From Pyropia yezoensis (taxonomy: Eukaryota > Rhodophyta > Bangiophyceae > Bangiales > Bangiaceae), in the NCBI GenBank assembly GCA_009829735.1, contig CM020619.1, forward strand, positions 21,161,366-21,225,365: a stretch of 64,000 nucleotides of DNA, in the 5' to 3' direction. The notes beneath the pieces were generated by a model. That model ran no database searches. It was not told the origin of the DNA and saw nothing but the letters and a program-made list of their open reading frames with translations. Numbering within the stretch: position 1 is the first letter of the stretch; every line of letters starts with the position of its first letter. Shown here in pieces: positions 11,018 to 22,735 of the stretch. The position numbers were made by a program, and so were the translations under genes.

Positions 11018-13659
11018 ATGACGTCGTCCCCCCCCATGGCGACCCTCTCAGGCCTTACCGCCGTCGCCACCGCGCCGCCCGAACCCCTGCTCCCCCCTCC
11101 GGACCATGCTGCAGGTGCCCCTGACGGCGGGTCCGCCTCCGCGGCCGCCACCCCCAACGGTGCCACCTATCCCACCGAGGCCGACTACCTGCACTCCGTG
11201 GGGGTGGCTGGCACAGACGAGACGACTGGGGCGGCGGCGGTCCATGAGGCGGCGGCAGCGGCGACGGCGGCCGCGGTGGTGGCGGCAGAGGTGGCTGGAG
11301 CGGCTGCCGTCGGCGGTGGTGGGCCTGAGCACCCCAGCACCGCGGGGGAGGAGGGGCAGCGGCTGCCCCAGGCCGCCCCTGCCGCGGACGCTGCTGCCGC
11401 CGCCACTATCTCGGCGTTTGAGGAGGGACGGCACCCTGCGTCCCCTGCCACTGCCGCCGCTCCGGCGGGCACACCCCTCCCTCCTGAATCCACCGTCGAC
11501 GCGGCGGCGGTGGAGGCGACGGCCGCCGTCGAGGCCGCGGCGGCGGCAGCAGCCGCAGACGCTGCCGCCGAAGAGGCCGTCGCGGCTGCCATGGTCGGCC
11601 TCGGCCCCGACGGGGACGGGGTCGCGGGGGAGGCCCTCCTGGGGGGCGCTGACGCCGGGCCGGCCGCCGGCGACGGCGGCCACGCCCCCCCATCCCCCCC
11701 CCCCCCAGACTCGGGGGAACCGCCCCCCAAGCGCCGCCGCCGGCCGACGAGGCGGCGCAAAGGCGCCATCTGGGACCACTTTGACGTCCTCGACGACGGC
11801 CGCCGGATGACGTGCAACTACTGCGCGATCAACCAGGCGCGCAACACGACGCGCATGCGGTCCCACCTGGCGGCGTGCGCGGAGTTTGCGACGGCCAACG
11901 CGGCCGCCCAGGCGGGGATTGCGGCGGAAGAGCAGGCCGCAGCCGCCGCTCGGTCGGCGCTGTCGGCCGCCGCCGCAGCGGGGCTGACCTACACCCCCCG
12001 CTCGGCAGTGGCGGCGGCGGCGGCGTCGGCGGCGGCAACAGCAGCGTCGACCACGACGGCGGCGTCTGATGATGGCGCAACGCCGGTGTGTCCGCTGGCT
12101 GCCAACGGAGGGGGAGGGGCGCCGGCGATATCCCCCCCGCCGCCACCGCAACTTGTCCAGCCGGAGCACCCCCCCCCGCCCCTCCCAGAGTCCGCCGCCG
12201 ACCCCCCCCCTCCCCCGCTCGCCCCCTCCCCGGCGGTGGGGCTCCCCCCTTCGCCGCCGCACCCCTCCGCCCTCCAGGGAGTGGCCGCCGAGGCCGCGCC
12301 CCGACCCCCCCGACCCCCCGCCCCGATTCCACGCTACCTGGCCCTTTCCCTGCAAATCCCCGTCACTGCCGTCGGCACCTGTGCCACCGTTGCGGCCGCA
12401 CGGGCGGCCATGGACACTGCCATCACCACCATTGACGCGGCTGTCGGGGCGGCGCGACGCGCGCTGGGCGGCCGCCTGCGGCTGGTTGTCCTCCCAGCGG
12501 CGGTGCTGTCGGGGCCACCGCCGCTGCCCACCGACACCGACGGCGGCGGTGGGCATCTCGAAAACGACGCGGCGGCCGCCGCCGCCGACGAGGCGGCCGC
12601 CACCGCGTGGGCGGCCCGGTCGACCATTGAGCCGGGGGGCCCTGAGTACGCGGCGCTCGCGGCGGTGGCGGTGGCCCACGGGGTGTACCTGGCGGGGAGC
12701 GCCTACGAGGCGGCGGCGGCGCCCCCCGACGGTGGCGGCAGCGGCGTCCTGCCCGCCGCGGCTGCGGGCGGCGGGCTCGTCCACGCCACATGGCTCTTTC
12801 CACCTGAGGCGGGCGCCGGCGCCGCCCTCCACGCTGCTGTTGTCCACGCGGCCGACGCGTGGTCGCCCGCCGCGGCCGTAGGGGGTGCGCCCCCCCCCGC
12901 CGCCGCTCGCGGGGGCACCCTCTTCCCCGTGGTGGCCACCCCTCTGGGGGGCATTGCCGTTGTCGCCGCCGCCGACCTCCTCCTCCCCGAGGCGGTCCGC
13001 GCCGCCGCGCTGCGCGGCGCAGAGGTCATATGCCACCCCGCCGCCGAGGCGGGCGCCACCGCCGCCGCGGTCGGGTGCGCCGTGGGGGGGGGGGGGGGGG
13101 CGGGGGGATGTGGGCGGCCATAAAGGTGGCCCGCGCGGTGGAGAATGGGGTGGTGGTGGTGTCGGCCAACGCGGCGGGCGTGCGGCACCCGCCGCCGCGT
13201 CGGCTCCACAGCGGGGGCGTCGGCGGCGACGACAGGATAGACGGCGACAGGGAGGGGGGGTGGGGGGCTGCGGCGGCCGCCGCCGTCGCCGCCGTAGCGC
13301 CCCCCCTCGAGTGGTGCACCGCCGCCAATGGGGGGAGCCGGGTGGTGGACCACCGGGGCACGGTCCTTGCCGCCGCCGGCGCTGGTCCGTCGGCGGCGGC
13401 TGTGGCAGAGGTTGACCTACCCGCCCTCCGTGCGGCGCGGGCCGACGGTGGCCGCGGCGGCGACGGGCGTGGCGGCGGCTGGCTTCCCCGCCTCTGTCCG
13501 GGGGTGTACGCGGCCGAGTACCAGCGCGCGGCGGACGCGGGCCTGGGCGGGGGGGTCGCGGGGGGGGGGGCGGGGGGGGTGCCCGCCCGGGCCGTCGCCG
13601 CCGCCGTGTCGGCTGCCATCCGGGGACTCGAAGCGGGGGGGGTGTTCCATCCTGAGTGA
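11018..13659 (+). CDS. BED-type zinc finger fused to a catalytically dead nitrilase-fold domain
   Basis: Intronless gene, first in-frame ATG at 11018. An Ala-rich N-terminus leads to a basic stretch (KRRRRPTRRRK, a likely nuclear signal) and a BED-type finger with W252 and C266, C269, H283, C287. After an Ala/Pro linker, residues from about 438 to 845 match the carbon-nitrogen hydrolase (nitrilase) fold: a GGIAVV strand, PEAVR...LRGAEVICHPA, ARAVENGVVVVSANAAG, GGSRVVDHRG and a final AEVDLPALRAAR. The Glu-Lys-Cys triad positions are Ala (VVLPAA), Ala/Thr (HATWLF) and Ala (VVAAAD), so no hydrolase activity is expected. The frame changes inside a G homopolymer at about 13083-13108, either a sequencing or assembly length error or a real mutation; homology continues in the new frame. 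A DNA-binding regulator using the nitrilase fold for ligand sensing or oligomerisation is a guess. Confidence 0.8.
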
Positions 13660-14209
13660 CCCTTCACGCCAAAGGGCGCAATGAACATGGAGCCGGCACA
13701 CCCCACTGCCCCCCCCCCTCCCCCCCTCGGCCCACTTGAGGCCAGTCGATGCGGGCAAGGCACCCCCGCCGGTGTGCTTTACTTCCCGTTTTTCCACGAG
13801 CCCATGCCAGCGGCGGCCGCTTGGCTGGGTAGAGCTGCCACGGACCGCCATGCCGCAGCTGCGACTACACGTTCGTGCGGCAGCCACCCCGGACTCTCGG
13901 AAACGGCGCCCGCGACAGTCTGTCTATGTATGTCGGCCAGCTGACTGCTCGCAATCGGACATCCTTACATAGATTGTTGCCTGTGGGTGCTATTTATTTC
14001 TTTTCTACTCGTGGCATCTGTCGCTTTGATGCCAACGCCGGGGCCACGCTGGCAGTGCGCCGGCAACGGACGACGATTGTTGTCGTCATCGTCTTGCGCG
14101 TGCCGGTCACCTTTTCAAGATCTTGTTGACTTGTTTGTTCGGCGAAGCTATTTAGTTTACAGGATTTACGACGCCGGCCCACGAGCGGACACGCCCTCCC
14201 AGATCCGGG

Positions 14210-14360
14210 TGGTGAAGCGCCGCCGCAGATCCGATTGGATCTCTTCAAACGGTTGGACTCGGGGGGGAAGGACCCCGAGATTTTCCTTGTACATCATGTC
14301 AGTATGATACTGGCGGTCCCGCCGGAGGGGAGTCCCAGGCGTATCGCCAGGGGATGGGGG
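14210..14360 (+). repeat. Dispersed repeat, copy 1
   Basis: Diverged copy of sequence at about 63588-63700. Both begin GTGAAGCGCCGCCGCAGATC and share, after differing inserts, a segment around CCTTGTAC or ACTTGTAC and a GTCCCAGGCG end. One plus frame of each begins GEAPPQI. Probably remnants of the same repeated coding sequence; family not recognised. Confidence 0.5.
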
Positions 14361-15380
14361 GAGGGTGGGGAACGAGGGCCGATTGGAGGCGGATACCTGC
14401 AACTGCCAGCACCGGTCCCAATCGTGATCTTCGGGTGTCTTTCTTGTGTTTTTCCAACGCCGCCCCCCTCTCCCCCCCCAGCCCCCATCCCTGCGCCGCC
14501 CCTCTCCCGCAGTGCCTGGGCGGCGAAACCGCCGCTGCCCCTTGCCTGGGCCCGGCCTACATATGTAGAGTTGAACCCCGCACCACCATAGATGGGCCCG
14601 CTCCCACCTCATCCCCGCCTCGTAGGCGAGCGGTCAACCCGCGCGTCTCGCGCGGGCGGGGAGACGGCCCATGGGGTGCGCCGCGTACAGCGCGACGGGG
14701 CCGTGCGGCGGCGAGGGTCCCCTTGCCACCGTCAATGCTGGGCAGGGGCGGTGGGGGGCCCACCTTCCCGACAGATCCGTTCCTCGCGCGCCCCCTCCCT
14801 CCTTTCCCGCCCTTTTCCTCCAAACTCCCCCGCCGGAGTGGTGGAGGTTGTGGGGGGAGGGGGTGCCGACCGAGCGCCGCCACCTCCCCACGACACTGCC
14901 GCCGTGGCGTGGGGGCGAGGGGGGAAGGGGGAGAAGTCGCAGACGCCACGGCGTGTGGCCGCAACAGCAATGCACGCCGCGCCCTGCAACCGTCCCGCAG
15001 GGCGCGCGGGCGCGGACGTACCCCCCCACCATCCCGGTGGCGGTGGCGGGGGGTGGAGGATGTGGGGGGACGACCGCCGCAGCGACTGCGGCGGGCTGCA
15101 CCGGTGGAGGGGGTGTCGGAAGGCACGCTCCCTCTGTCTGGCTGCAGCCCGCGTCGCGCCAATGCGCACTGGCTCGGGGATTGAAGCACCGTGGGGGGGG
15201 GCTGCCCCCACGGCTGTCATGAATACCGACGCGACGCCTGTCGCCAGTGGGCGTACCATGCCCTGGATCGCATCTTCCGGCGACTGAGGCGCCGGCCATC
15301 GCCGTTGCGGCGGTGACGGGGCACGGCCGCCACCGTGGAGTGACCGTGGAGTGACCGTCACCGCACCGCAACAAACGCTC

Positions 15381-15545
15381 ATGAACGACAACGCGGTGGT
15401 TGAGGCTGGGGTTGCGACTCCCAGCCGTCAACTGTACCTGGGCGGGCTCCGCGGTGTGGCCACCGCCGCAGCTGCGGCTGCAGCCGGCTTGGCTGAGGGT
15501 GCCGGGCTTGTGGCTTTGGTACGGGCGGCCAAGCGGGACGACTGA
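15381..15545 (+). CDS. Small 54-aa hypothetical protein
   Basis: ATG-initiated ORF of 54 codons. The product has a polar start (MNDNAVVEAG), a long Ala/Leu/Gly hydrophobic helix in its second half and a charged end (RAAKRDD), so it could be a small single-helix membrane protein. Because the surrounding DNA is GC-rich, chance openness cannot be excluded. No family recognised. Confidence 0.25.
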   Translation: MNDNAVVEAGVATPSRQLYLGGLRGVATAAAAAAAGLAEGAGLVALVRAAKRDD

Positions 15546-17949
15546 GGCCCGGGGGCTTCACCCATGGCCTCTGGGGGGCGTGAACGCGCAGCTGCGGTGG
15601 ATGTGGAGCTGCTTGCAAGCCGATGACATAAATACAAACCGGCACGTACAGGCGTACCACTGCACTGTACCCCTGTGTGTTCGTGCCAGTCTGTGCATTA
15701 TGTGTTTCTTATCGTCATTCTGTTTCGCTCTATTTTGTGTCTCGTTTGACTTTGTAGTGCATCAGTACGTGTTGGTATCGAAACTGGGGCTGTGGCTCTC
15801 TACGGTGGACGCGGGGCTCGACCCCGCCCGCAACCCCCCCCCCCCCCACTTGTGTCTGTCCGTGGCATATGTGGGAGAACATAATCAAAAGAACGGTTGG
15901 CCTTGTGTTGGTTGCCCCCCTCACGGCCTCATATGCCCCGCTCATCTGCGGCTCCCGTCACCTCTCCCCCAACCCCTTCATTGCGAATCTCTACCCGCGC
16001 CTGGTTCCATGTCGCCGTCGTCCTCGCGCGCGGGTTTCCTCGAGGGATACGGGCGAAGACCTGGCGGCTCCTGCCGTTCGGCAGCTCTCGATGCGGCGGC
16101 AACCCCCATCCAGCCGCCACTCTGCGTGCCACGCTCGCCTCCGGTCTCTCTCCGAGGCTGCGCATCGGTTCGAGAGCCGTGTCATACTGAAGTATTGCGA
16201 GCACAACTCCATGATAAATTGGATCCCGAAGCTGTCATCAACTTCTCTGATGAAGACAATGCCAGGACATTTCGCGAACGCACTTTCAGTCCTTCACTTC
16301 CGTGCACGGACAGCACGCGTGCCGGGCGACGACCGGCCACGGCAATCCCGCCACCCGTCCTTGTCCCCCGCCACAGCGTGTCCCCTCCCGCCCTGCCCAT
16401 CGCCCCGCCTCTTGTTCCCGCCGTCGGCCCACACCCGTGTCCGTTCTCCGCCTGCAAGCGGCGGCCCCGCCCCACGCTTCTGCGCCATCCACGTGGTGGG
16501 ATGGGGAGGTAGCGCCACTGCCACCCATCCGCGTGGCCCCGCGCGGGGTCGGGGGCCCATGGCGCCAGGTTGTGGAACCTCTGCAGGCCGCCAACTTGCG
16601 CCTTCCGTGGATCCATTGGTGACCTGTGCTTGTTCGAGGGGCGCGCCGCCGCGGGGAGGCCGTGAGGGGCGTGTACAGCCCGCCGAGTATCCGGCCCGTA
16701 CGCCCCGTCCACCGCTACCAGCTCGCGATTTTTTGCACCGCACGTCGCGACCGCAGCCGACACCTCGCCACGCCGTGCTTGCACGTGTCGTGGCTGCTCG
16801 TGGGGGGCGGCGGCTGGGCCGCCGCCGCCGCTGCCAGCTGCTTCCGCCTCCTCCGCCTCTTCCCGAGTGGTGGCTGCGCCAGTAGAGATGCGCCGCGTGC
16901 CGGGCGGCTGGTGGAACTGCCGGCCACAATCACCGTCGTTGTCGTCTGTCCACCGGCACCCCGACGTGTCCTCGGCTGGGAGACACGGCCAGCATGCCCG
17001 TGATGGGCGGCCAGCACCCCAGCCATCATAGGCGGACCGCTTTGGAGATCTGGGTGGCCCACACGAGGCTTGGCGTGGCGTCGCCTCCCCGCCTCGGCCG
17101 CGCTCCCACCATAGACAGGCGTCTTGAGCACTGTACCTGGCCATCACGGCCTGATTCCTCAGGCCGCGAGGCGCGGGTGCTCTGTGAGGGGGACGCTCGT
17201 CGATTGGGTTGTCCGGCGCGGTCTTTGCAGTCGTGTGGTACCACGCCGATCATTGGAGTGGGGCGACGACAGCGAAAGGAACGCGCCCCACCCGCGGTTG
17301 TCCAGGCCTGGGCGGCTTTGTGCGTTGGCGACAACTTCCTTTCTGTTGACCGCGTGTGCGTGGTGGCGCCAGTCTGCCTGTATGCATCCTTGTTGTTGTT
17401 CCGGCGCGTCAAGACCCACCCGCCTGCCTCGGCCATGCGGGTCCACACTACCCCACAGCGGAGGGAGAGGCGCACCGGCCACGCGAGAACCAACTTCGTT
17501 CAACGGCTCGTGCGGGGGCGGGGGGGCGGCCGGGTCGAGCCAGGCAACCTCTTTGTGTAGGGCCACCGCAGCCAGCTTTGCCACCCGGCGACGGCCAATT
17601 TCCATCCAAAGGTGCGCTTGTGTGGTGCGCAGGGGCGACATAGAGACACAGAAAAGCTCCACAGGCAGGTGCCCGGGGCATTCATCCCCTTCCCGCCCTA
17701 CAGCAGGAGCATCATCACCATCATGGTGTGTTGAGGCGGCCACGGCGGGCGGCGCGCACGCGCCACGGCCCATCACGAGAGCTTCCCCCACCGCTTGGAC
17801 GCGCGCAGGTGGCGACAACTTGGCGCCGCCCTCCCCCTCCTTACGTTTGAACACCAACAGCTGGGCAGCGCGGATTGGCGGACCGCGGTTCTGGCCTGGG
17901 TGCGACCCGTCAACGGCCACAACGATGCTGCTGGAGAAAAAAAAAACGC

Positions 17950-18000
17950 CCGTGTGCGTGAGCGTGTGTGTGTGCGTGTGTGTGTGTGTGCGCGCGTGCT
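17950..18000. repeat. TG/CA microsatellite
   Basis: Interrupted (TG)n tract with some GC dinucleotides, directly after a run of ten A at about 17937-17946. On the minus strand this gives a (CA)n tract followed by a T-run and CTCCAGCAG, which resembles a 3' splice site. Confidence 0.85.
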
Positions 18001-18863
18001 CGCGTCCACGACCACCGTGGACAGGGAGGCCGTGACGGCCGCCTTTTGGCACAGCTTTCCCTCTTTCTTTTCTTTTTTGGAAGCCCCGCACGTGGTTGTG
18101 GTGCTCGCCTGCCCCATCCAGAGGTCCCTCTCCGCCTGGCCGTCTCGCGGTTTGCTCCCCCCTCTGGTCTGAGGAGCCACCACTGGGGGAGACGCGCTCT
18201 CATGGCCAGGTGGGGGCCTGCCAGTGGCCTACCCTTCCAAAACCCCACACTCCCCCTACGTCCCCAGAGCAATCACGAGAGGCCACTGAGGGGGTGTCCC
18301 CCTGCAGCCCCTGTCCTGTCACACTCCCGTGTTGCCTGGCCGCTGGTCGGTTATAAGGCTCTGCTTCGGTGGGTGCCCTCCCCCGGCCACCCGGCGCACG
18401 CGCACCCAAAGAGCAACGGCTGTAGCGCACACTGGCACGCGCCCACCGGGGTGCAGTGGCAGTGGCGGGGGCTGACGGCAAACGGTGCGCCAGGCGCACG
18501 CGGTGCTCTCCCGCATATGCTCACGCGCGTTCGTGGCTCCTTCCAGCTTTCTTCCCGTAGTACACGCCGCCCTCTACCAGCGCCACATCTGGTGCTGCGG
18601 GGCCTGTGGTGCGTGTGCGGAGGGAGAGCCGCGCTGGGAGAGTGCCCATCTTTCTGGCGACTGAGCTGCGGCCGCACAGGCGTCACGACCATCGTTCACG
18701 CCTACGTTGTGCGGTAGCAGACTCACCGTTGGCGTTCTTTCGCTCTCGCAGCCCACCTCGACGGCCACCTCACACGCCTGCATTCCCCCGTTTCTCTTCT
18801 CTGTCCTACGAGCAGCCAGCCCGGTTGGGAACGACGGACACCGCGCTCCGCTTGCGCCTCGTC

Positions 18864-21213
18864 ATGTGCAGCGGCGGCAGCCCAGACTCTGTGATGGCCA
18901 CCGCTGCGCCTGGGGCGCTCTCTTCGGATGTGCCCCTACCCTTGTCCCCCACCGCCACGGGCGGAGGGTGGATGACCAGCGCCCGACGCTGCTGCCCCTT
19001 GCCACAGGAGCATCACCTGCTGCCGCTGCCGCTGCCGACACCTCCGTCGCCGGTGCCACTCGCGGCGGCACCGCCGCCGCCGCCTCTGCCGCCGCCGCCG
19101 CCACCGCTGCCGCCACTGTCGCCTGATTCAGGCAGCACCGATGCGGTGTGTGACGCTACCGCCGGGGATGCCCTCTTCCTCGGCACCGAGGCGCATTCGC
19201 TGCCGGCTTCCCCCATGGCGCGAGAGTGGCTGCTCGGCGAGGCCTGGGGGGATGCCGACCCCGGCACATCCCCGCAGATGACCGCCCTTGGCGTGCGGGC
19301 GGCGGCGCTCTTTTCCATCAACATCTTCAGCGCGGGTGGACGGGGACCTTCGGACGACCCGCGGGTACCTGTCCCTCCGGGAAGTGGTGGTCTGGCGATG
19401 GAGCCCCGAGACGTGGTGAGCGATGATGGCAACATACAGTTCAAGTACAACAGCTTGGTACGTGCACGGGTCAGCCGAGGGAGAGGTCAGCGGTAGTACT
19501 GGAGTATCTTGACTACCTCGTGTAAGTGTCATCATCATGGCCTTGCGCATGGCAATCATCATTTCAAGAGCCTGCTGTCCTGTCTGGTTGCTCACATGGT
19601 GTTCTTTCTCCCGTGGATGACACTTGCACTGGTGCTAAACCCACTGTCACTGTCGCCCATTGACTTGACTGTGCCTCTCGAGCTATTCGCAGTCGGTCCC
19701 CATCTGCAGCGTCAATGGGATCACACTCGGCTTTCACCACAACTGGGTGCAGTACCACTGCCCTCGGGGTGCGGCGTGGGCGTCTCCCAACCTTCGCCCC
19801 CCCCCCCTGGCTCGGTTTGCCCACGATGAGGAGACTGGCGAGCTGATGACCATCGCCATTCGACCTGACGGCAACACGTACGTGTCCACTGTGCGGTGCC
19901 TTGCCAATGGCTCCAAAGAGAACTTCGCCGCCCTGTTTGCGCCGCCCGGTCCTGGCGAGACGCTTCCGACACTGCTCGAGCGCTCTGAATCCATGGAGTT
20001 TCCAATCACCCCTTCCAGTGGTGGAGGTGGCGGCAGCAGCGGAGATGGTGACACCCCCTGCGGGGGACTCGTCTCGTATACGCGGGTAACGGACTTTGCC
20101 GGCTTCCCCCAGTCCTTTGCTCGCTACACAGGCGTGCTCGGTGGCGCTATTGGCTCCTATGTGACGCACCCTCAAGGTGAGGGTGCGGGCAGTCACCCTT
20201 TTGTTGTCCTCTCGTCTGTGACCAGTGCCGCCACCGTTCTCAGCGGCGGAAGCGGTAGCAGTGCCCACGGTAGCATGAGCGCCATTGCCGCAGACGCGGC
20301 GCCCTACGTTCGGGCGGCGTTTGCGGCTATGGTTGGTGGCTACGGGTCGCCTCTGGTGAACGCCCGGGCAGACATGCCCGGCCTGGCAGGGACGGCGGTT
20401 GCGGCTGGCGTCGCGTTCCGTCTGCTGCAAGGGACGCTTGCTGAAGATTGTGAGGCAGCGGTGTTGATAGGCGAAGGGCGGAAGCTCCCTTGGACGATCG
20501 AAGAGGAGCTGAAGGACTTACGGTCGATGAGCGGCGGAGGCGAGCGCGCTGAGGGAAGAACTCAATCGGTGGCTGACGCGCCGTCGGCGTCGGCTTGCTT
20601 AATCAGCGTCTCCAGTCGTGGAAAGAACGGCTGGCCCTGGCGCCCGGCTGCCGCTCCCCCTCCCCGGCGACCTCCTCGAAGCAAAGGCCGCAAGTCTGCC
20701 GGTGCTCGCAGCCACGCGGGGGCGAACACGGCGGCCGGTCCCAAGCCAAAGTTCCGACGCGTCCGTAACCGGGACCCCGCGACTCGCGACAGCCCCGCGT
20801 TTGCCAAGATCGTGCGCAACCGGGAGAGCGCCCGGCGCAGCAACGAACGGAAGCGGCTGGAGCGGTTGTGCGCGGCAGCTGCGGCGGCAGCATCGGCAGG
20901 CGCGGGGGATCTCGTCGACGCGGCCGGTGGAGGGGGAGCGGACGTGGGGACCGCCCTCGAGCTGGCCCAGACTGACACGGTGCCCCTACTCACGGCCTCC
21001 GTGGTAGGCGTCAGAGACTCATTGCTGCAGGTAACGGGCGGGGCCCAAGAGGACGGCGGGGTTGCCCGGTCAGGTCGAGCAGCACCGAGCCCTCCGTCGT
21101 TTGCCGACTGGCAGCTGTGGGCAGGCTCTCTGCCGGCGCCGGGGTGGTCGGGCTCGCCCGCGCAACCAGCGGGCAAACCGCTGTCTTTGGAGTTCACTGT
21201 GGCAAGCGAGTGA
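18864..21213 (+). CDS. bZIP-like protein without leucine zipper (two exons)
   Basis: Two-exon gene: 18864-19457 and 19693-21213, encoding 704 aa. The 235-bp intron begins GTACGT, ends TTCGCAG and is phase 0; an alternative AG at 19709 would break the frame. 18864 is the first in-frame ATG. Exon 1 is Pro/Ala-rich. Early exon 2 has ordinary globular composition (NGITLGFHHNWVQYHC, RPDGNTYVSTVRC), with no family recognised. A basic region near residues 570-590 reads NRESARRSNERKR, clearly the DNA-contact helix of plant-type bZIP factors. The invariant Arg eight residues after Asn574 is Asn582, and downstream is poly-Ala/Gly with no leucine heptads. Likely nuclear. Dimerisation and DNA binding are doubtful as written; a partner or another dimer module may compensate. 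Confidence 0.7.
19458..19692 (+). other. Spliceosomal intron of the bZIP-like gene
   Basis: GTACGT donor at 19458 and TTCGCAG acceptor ending at 19692, 235 bp, phase 0. The downstream frame is closed by stops inside the intron, which supports splicing over readthrough. Confidence 0.75.
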
Positions 21214-22404
21214 CGGGGACCGCCGCACCGACTGGGACTTGGTAGCCATGCGTGGGGTTGGGGCCGATGGGGCGAAGGGAACTCGCATCTTAAGAGCTTT
21301 CCTGTACATAAAGTAGTGTGGATGGCATGTCATGGTTGCTGGTCGCGAAAGCACCGCACGCACGCTACAGACCGGCGGTCACGAGACTTTCTGTTCGAGC
21401 AGTTTTGGTCAACAAGGAAGGAGGGCAACGGACAGACAACCAACAACAAGATATTTACGTATGGCGGGAGCGCACGTCAATGGGGGACGGCACTGCCCCT
21501 GGCGTGCGGCCGCCCCGCTCGCCGTCGACACGCCCTCGTTGCCCATCCCCAGATGGATGGTGTGTCCCGAGAGTGCGCAAGTTCCATCAATTGGCACGAC
21601 ATGGGTGGTCTCCAGTGCCTCTCCCATCGCCGCGCCCCGTACGGCTGGTACCCGTGCAGCAATGGCACCTGGCAAAGAGGAGCGGCGGGAGCAATGGATG
21701 ACACAGCCCTGTGTTGCAAGTCAAGGGCGGAAAGCGCTATTCTTATACGTCGCAGCGGAACGGCACAACGAGATTCCGATAGAAGCCGCGTCGATGGGAC
21801 TCGCGCCCCTGCTGCCATGGCGAGCACGCCGTTCCCGCAAGGGGTCGGCCCCCGATCGCCGCCCCGTCCCGACGTCCAGACCTCCAGTCGGGGAGCCCAC
21901 CGGGAGAGACTCTGAAACGCTCGACGACGCAGTGGAAACGCCGTCTAGATTTTGGGCTTCCGGCGTCGGGGAGGGTGTTTGGAGTATGAGCTACGGTAGT
22001 GAGGAGTTTGGGGGCTGGAGAAGAGGAGGAGGGGGGGGGGGATGGAGTAGGGGGGGATGGAGGGGGGCGGGTGGTGGCCGGGCATTGGTTGGTTCACATG
22101 CATATACCTTTTTCGGCAAGCACCGCGGCGCGGCGAGCACCACCCCGACCCGCTCCCTTCGGCTTCGCCAACATTCTCCCCTCTTCATCTCCTCCGGGCG
22201 CCCTGCCACAGGGCGCCCTGACTACTTGACAGCGGCACGGCGCGGCACTTGTCGGGCTCGACAGACGCGTGCTTACCATCTGCGCGCTGGCGACAACGTG
22301 TGTGTCCCGACCATCCGCAAACGATCCTGCATTGTCGTCGCCCGTGCTGTTGTTCCGTTTGACACCACATGCGCAAGCGCACCTGCCCCCGCCCGCACGT
22401 GCGG
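21214..22404. other. Intergenic, no gene supported
   Basis: Contains a 373-codon plus-strand open frame from 21332 and shadows of it, but the translation shows no domain and drifts into Gly/Arg low complexity at about 22010-22090. It could be the 3' flank of the bZIP-like gene. Nothing else seen. Confidence 0.4.
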
Positions 22405-22407
22405 GGA

Positions 22408-22735
22408 ATACGGAGGAAAGGAGGAAATTCTCCGTCTACGGAAAAAGCCGTAGTTCTCCGTATACGGAGGAAAGGAGGAATTCTCCGTCTTCAGAAAAAG
22501 CCGTAATTCTCCTTCTACGGAGGAAGCCGTAATTCTCCTCATACGGAGGAAAGGAGGAAATTCTCCGTCTACGGAAAAAGCCATAATTCTCCGTCTACGG
22601 AAAAAGTCGTAATTCTCCGCATACGGAGGAAAGGAGGAAATTCTCCGTCTACGGAAAAAGCCGTAATTCTCCGTCTACGGAGGATAGGAGGAGATTCTCC
22701 GTCTACGGAAAAAGCCGTAATTCTGTCAAGATCCC
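22408..22735. repeat. AT-balanced minisatellite with self-complementary units
   Basis: About 12 alternating units of roughly 27-28 bp of two kinds, one containing GGAGGAAAGGAGGAAATTC and one containing GGAAAAAGCCGTAATTC, joined by TCCGTCTACGGA or TCCGTATACGGA. The joints are near-perfect short palindromes, so the array can form many small hairpins. Base composition is much less GC-rich than the surroundings. Confidence 0.85.

Larger units (their letters stand above)
13660..18863. other. Region without a firmly supported gene
   Basis: Mixed composition. Open frames occur on both strands but none shows a domain I recognise. Worth noting: a stretch at about 14210-14360 homologous to 63590-63700; coding-like sequence at about 16190-16320, whose plus frames read as ordinary protein and could be a remnant of a transposase; and a TG microsatellite at about 17950-18000 beside a polypyrimidine/AG acceptor-like motif on the minus strand at about 17925-17945. 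A minus-strand gene spliced across 16.2-18.1 kb is possible but not demonstrable by eye. Confidence 0.4.

Noticed and set aside
11048-13036. 662-codon minus-strand frame
   Set aside because: Antisense to the BED-nitrilase gene; Arg/Gly-rich with no recognisable domain.
19693-19710. Alternative acceptor at 19709 for the bZIP-like intron
   Set aside because: It would leave exon 2 out of frame; the acceptor ending at 19692 preserves phase 0.
22410-22735. CRISPR-like array
   Set aside because: Adjacent units with no unique spacers, in a eukaryotic context; it is a minisatellite.
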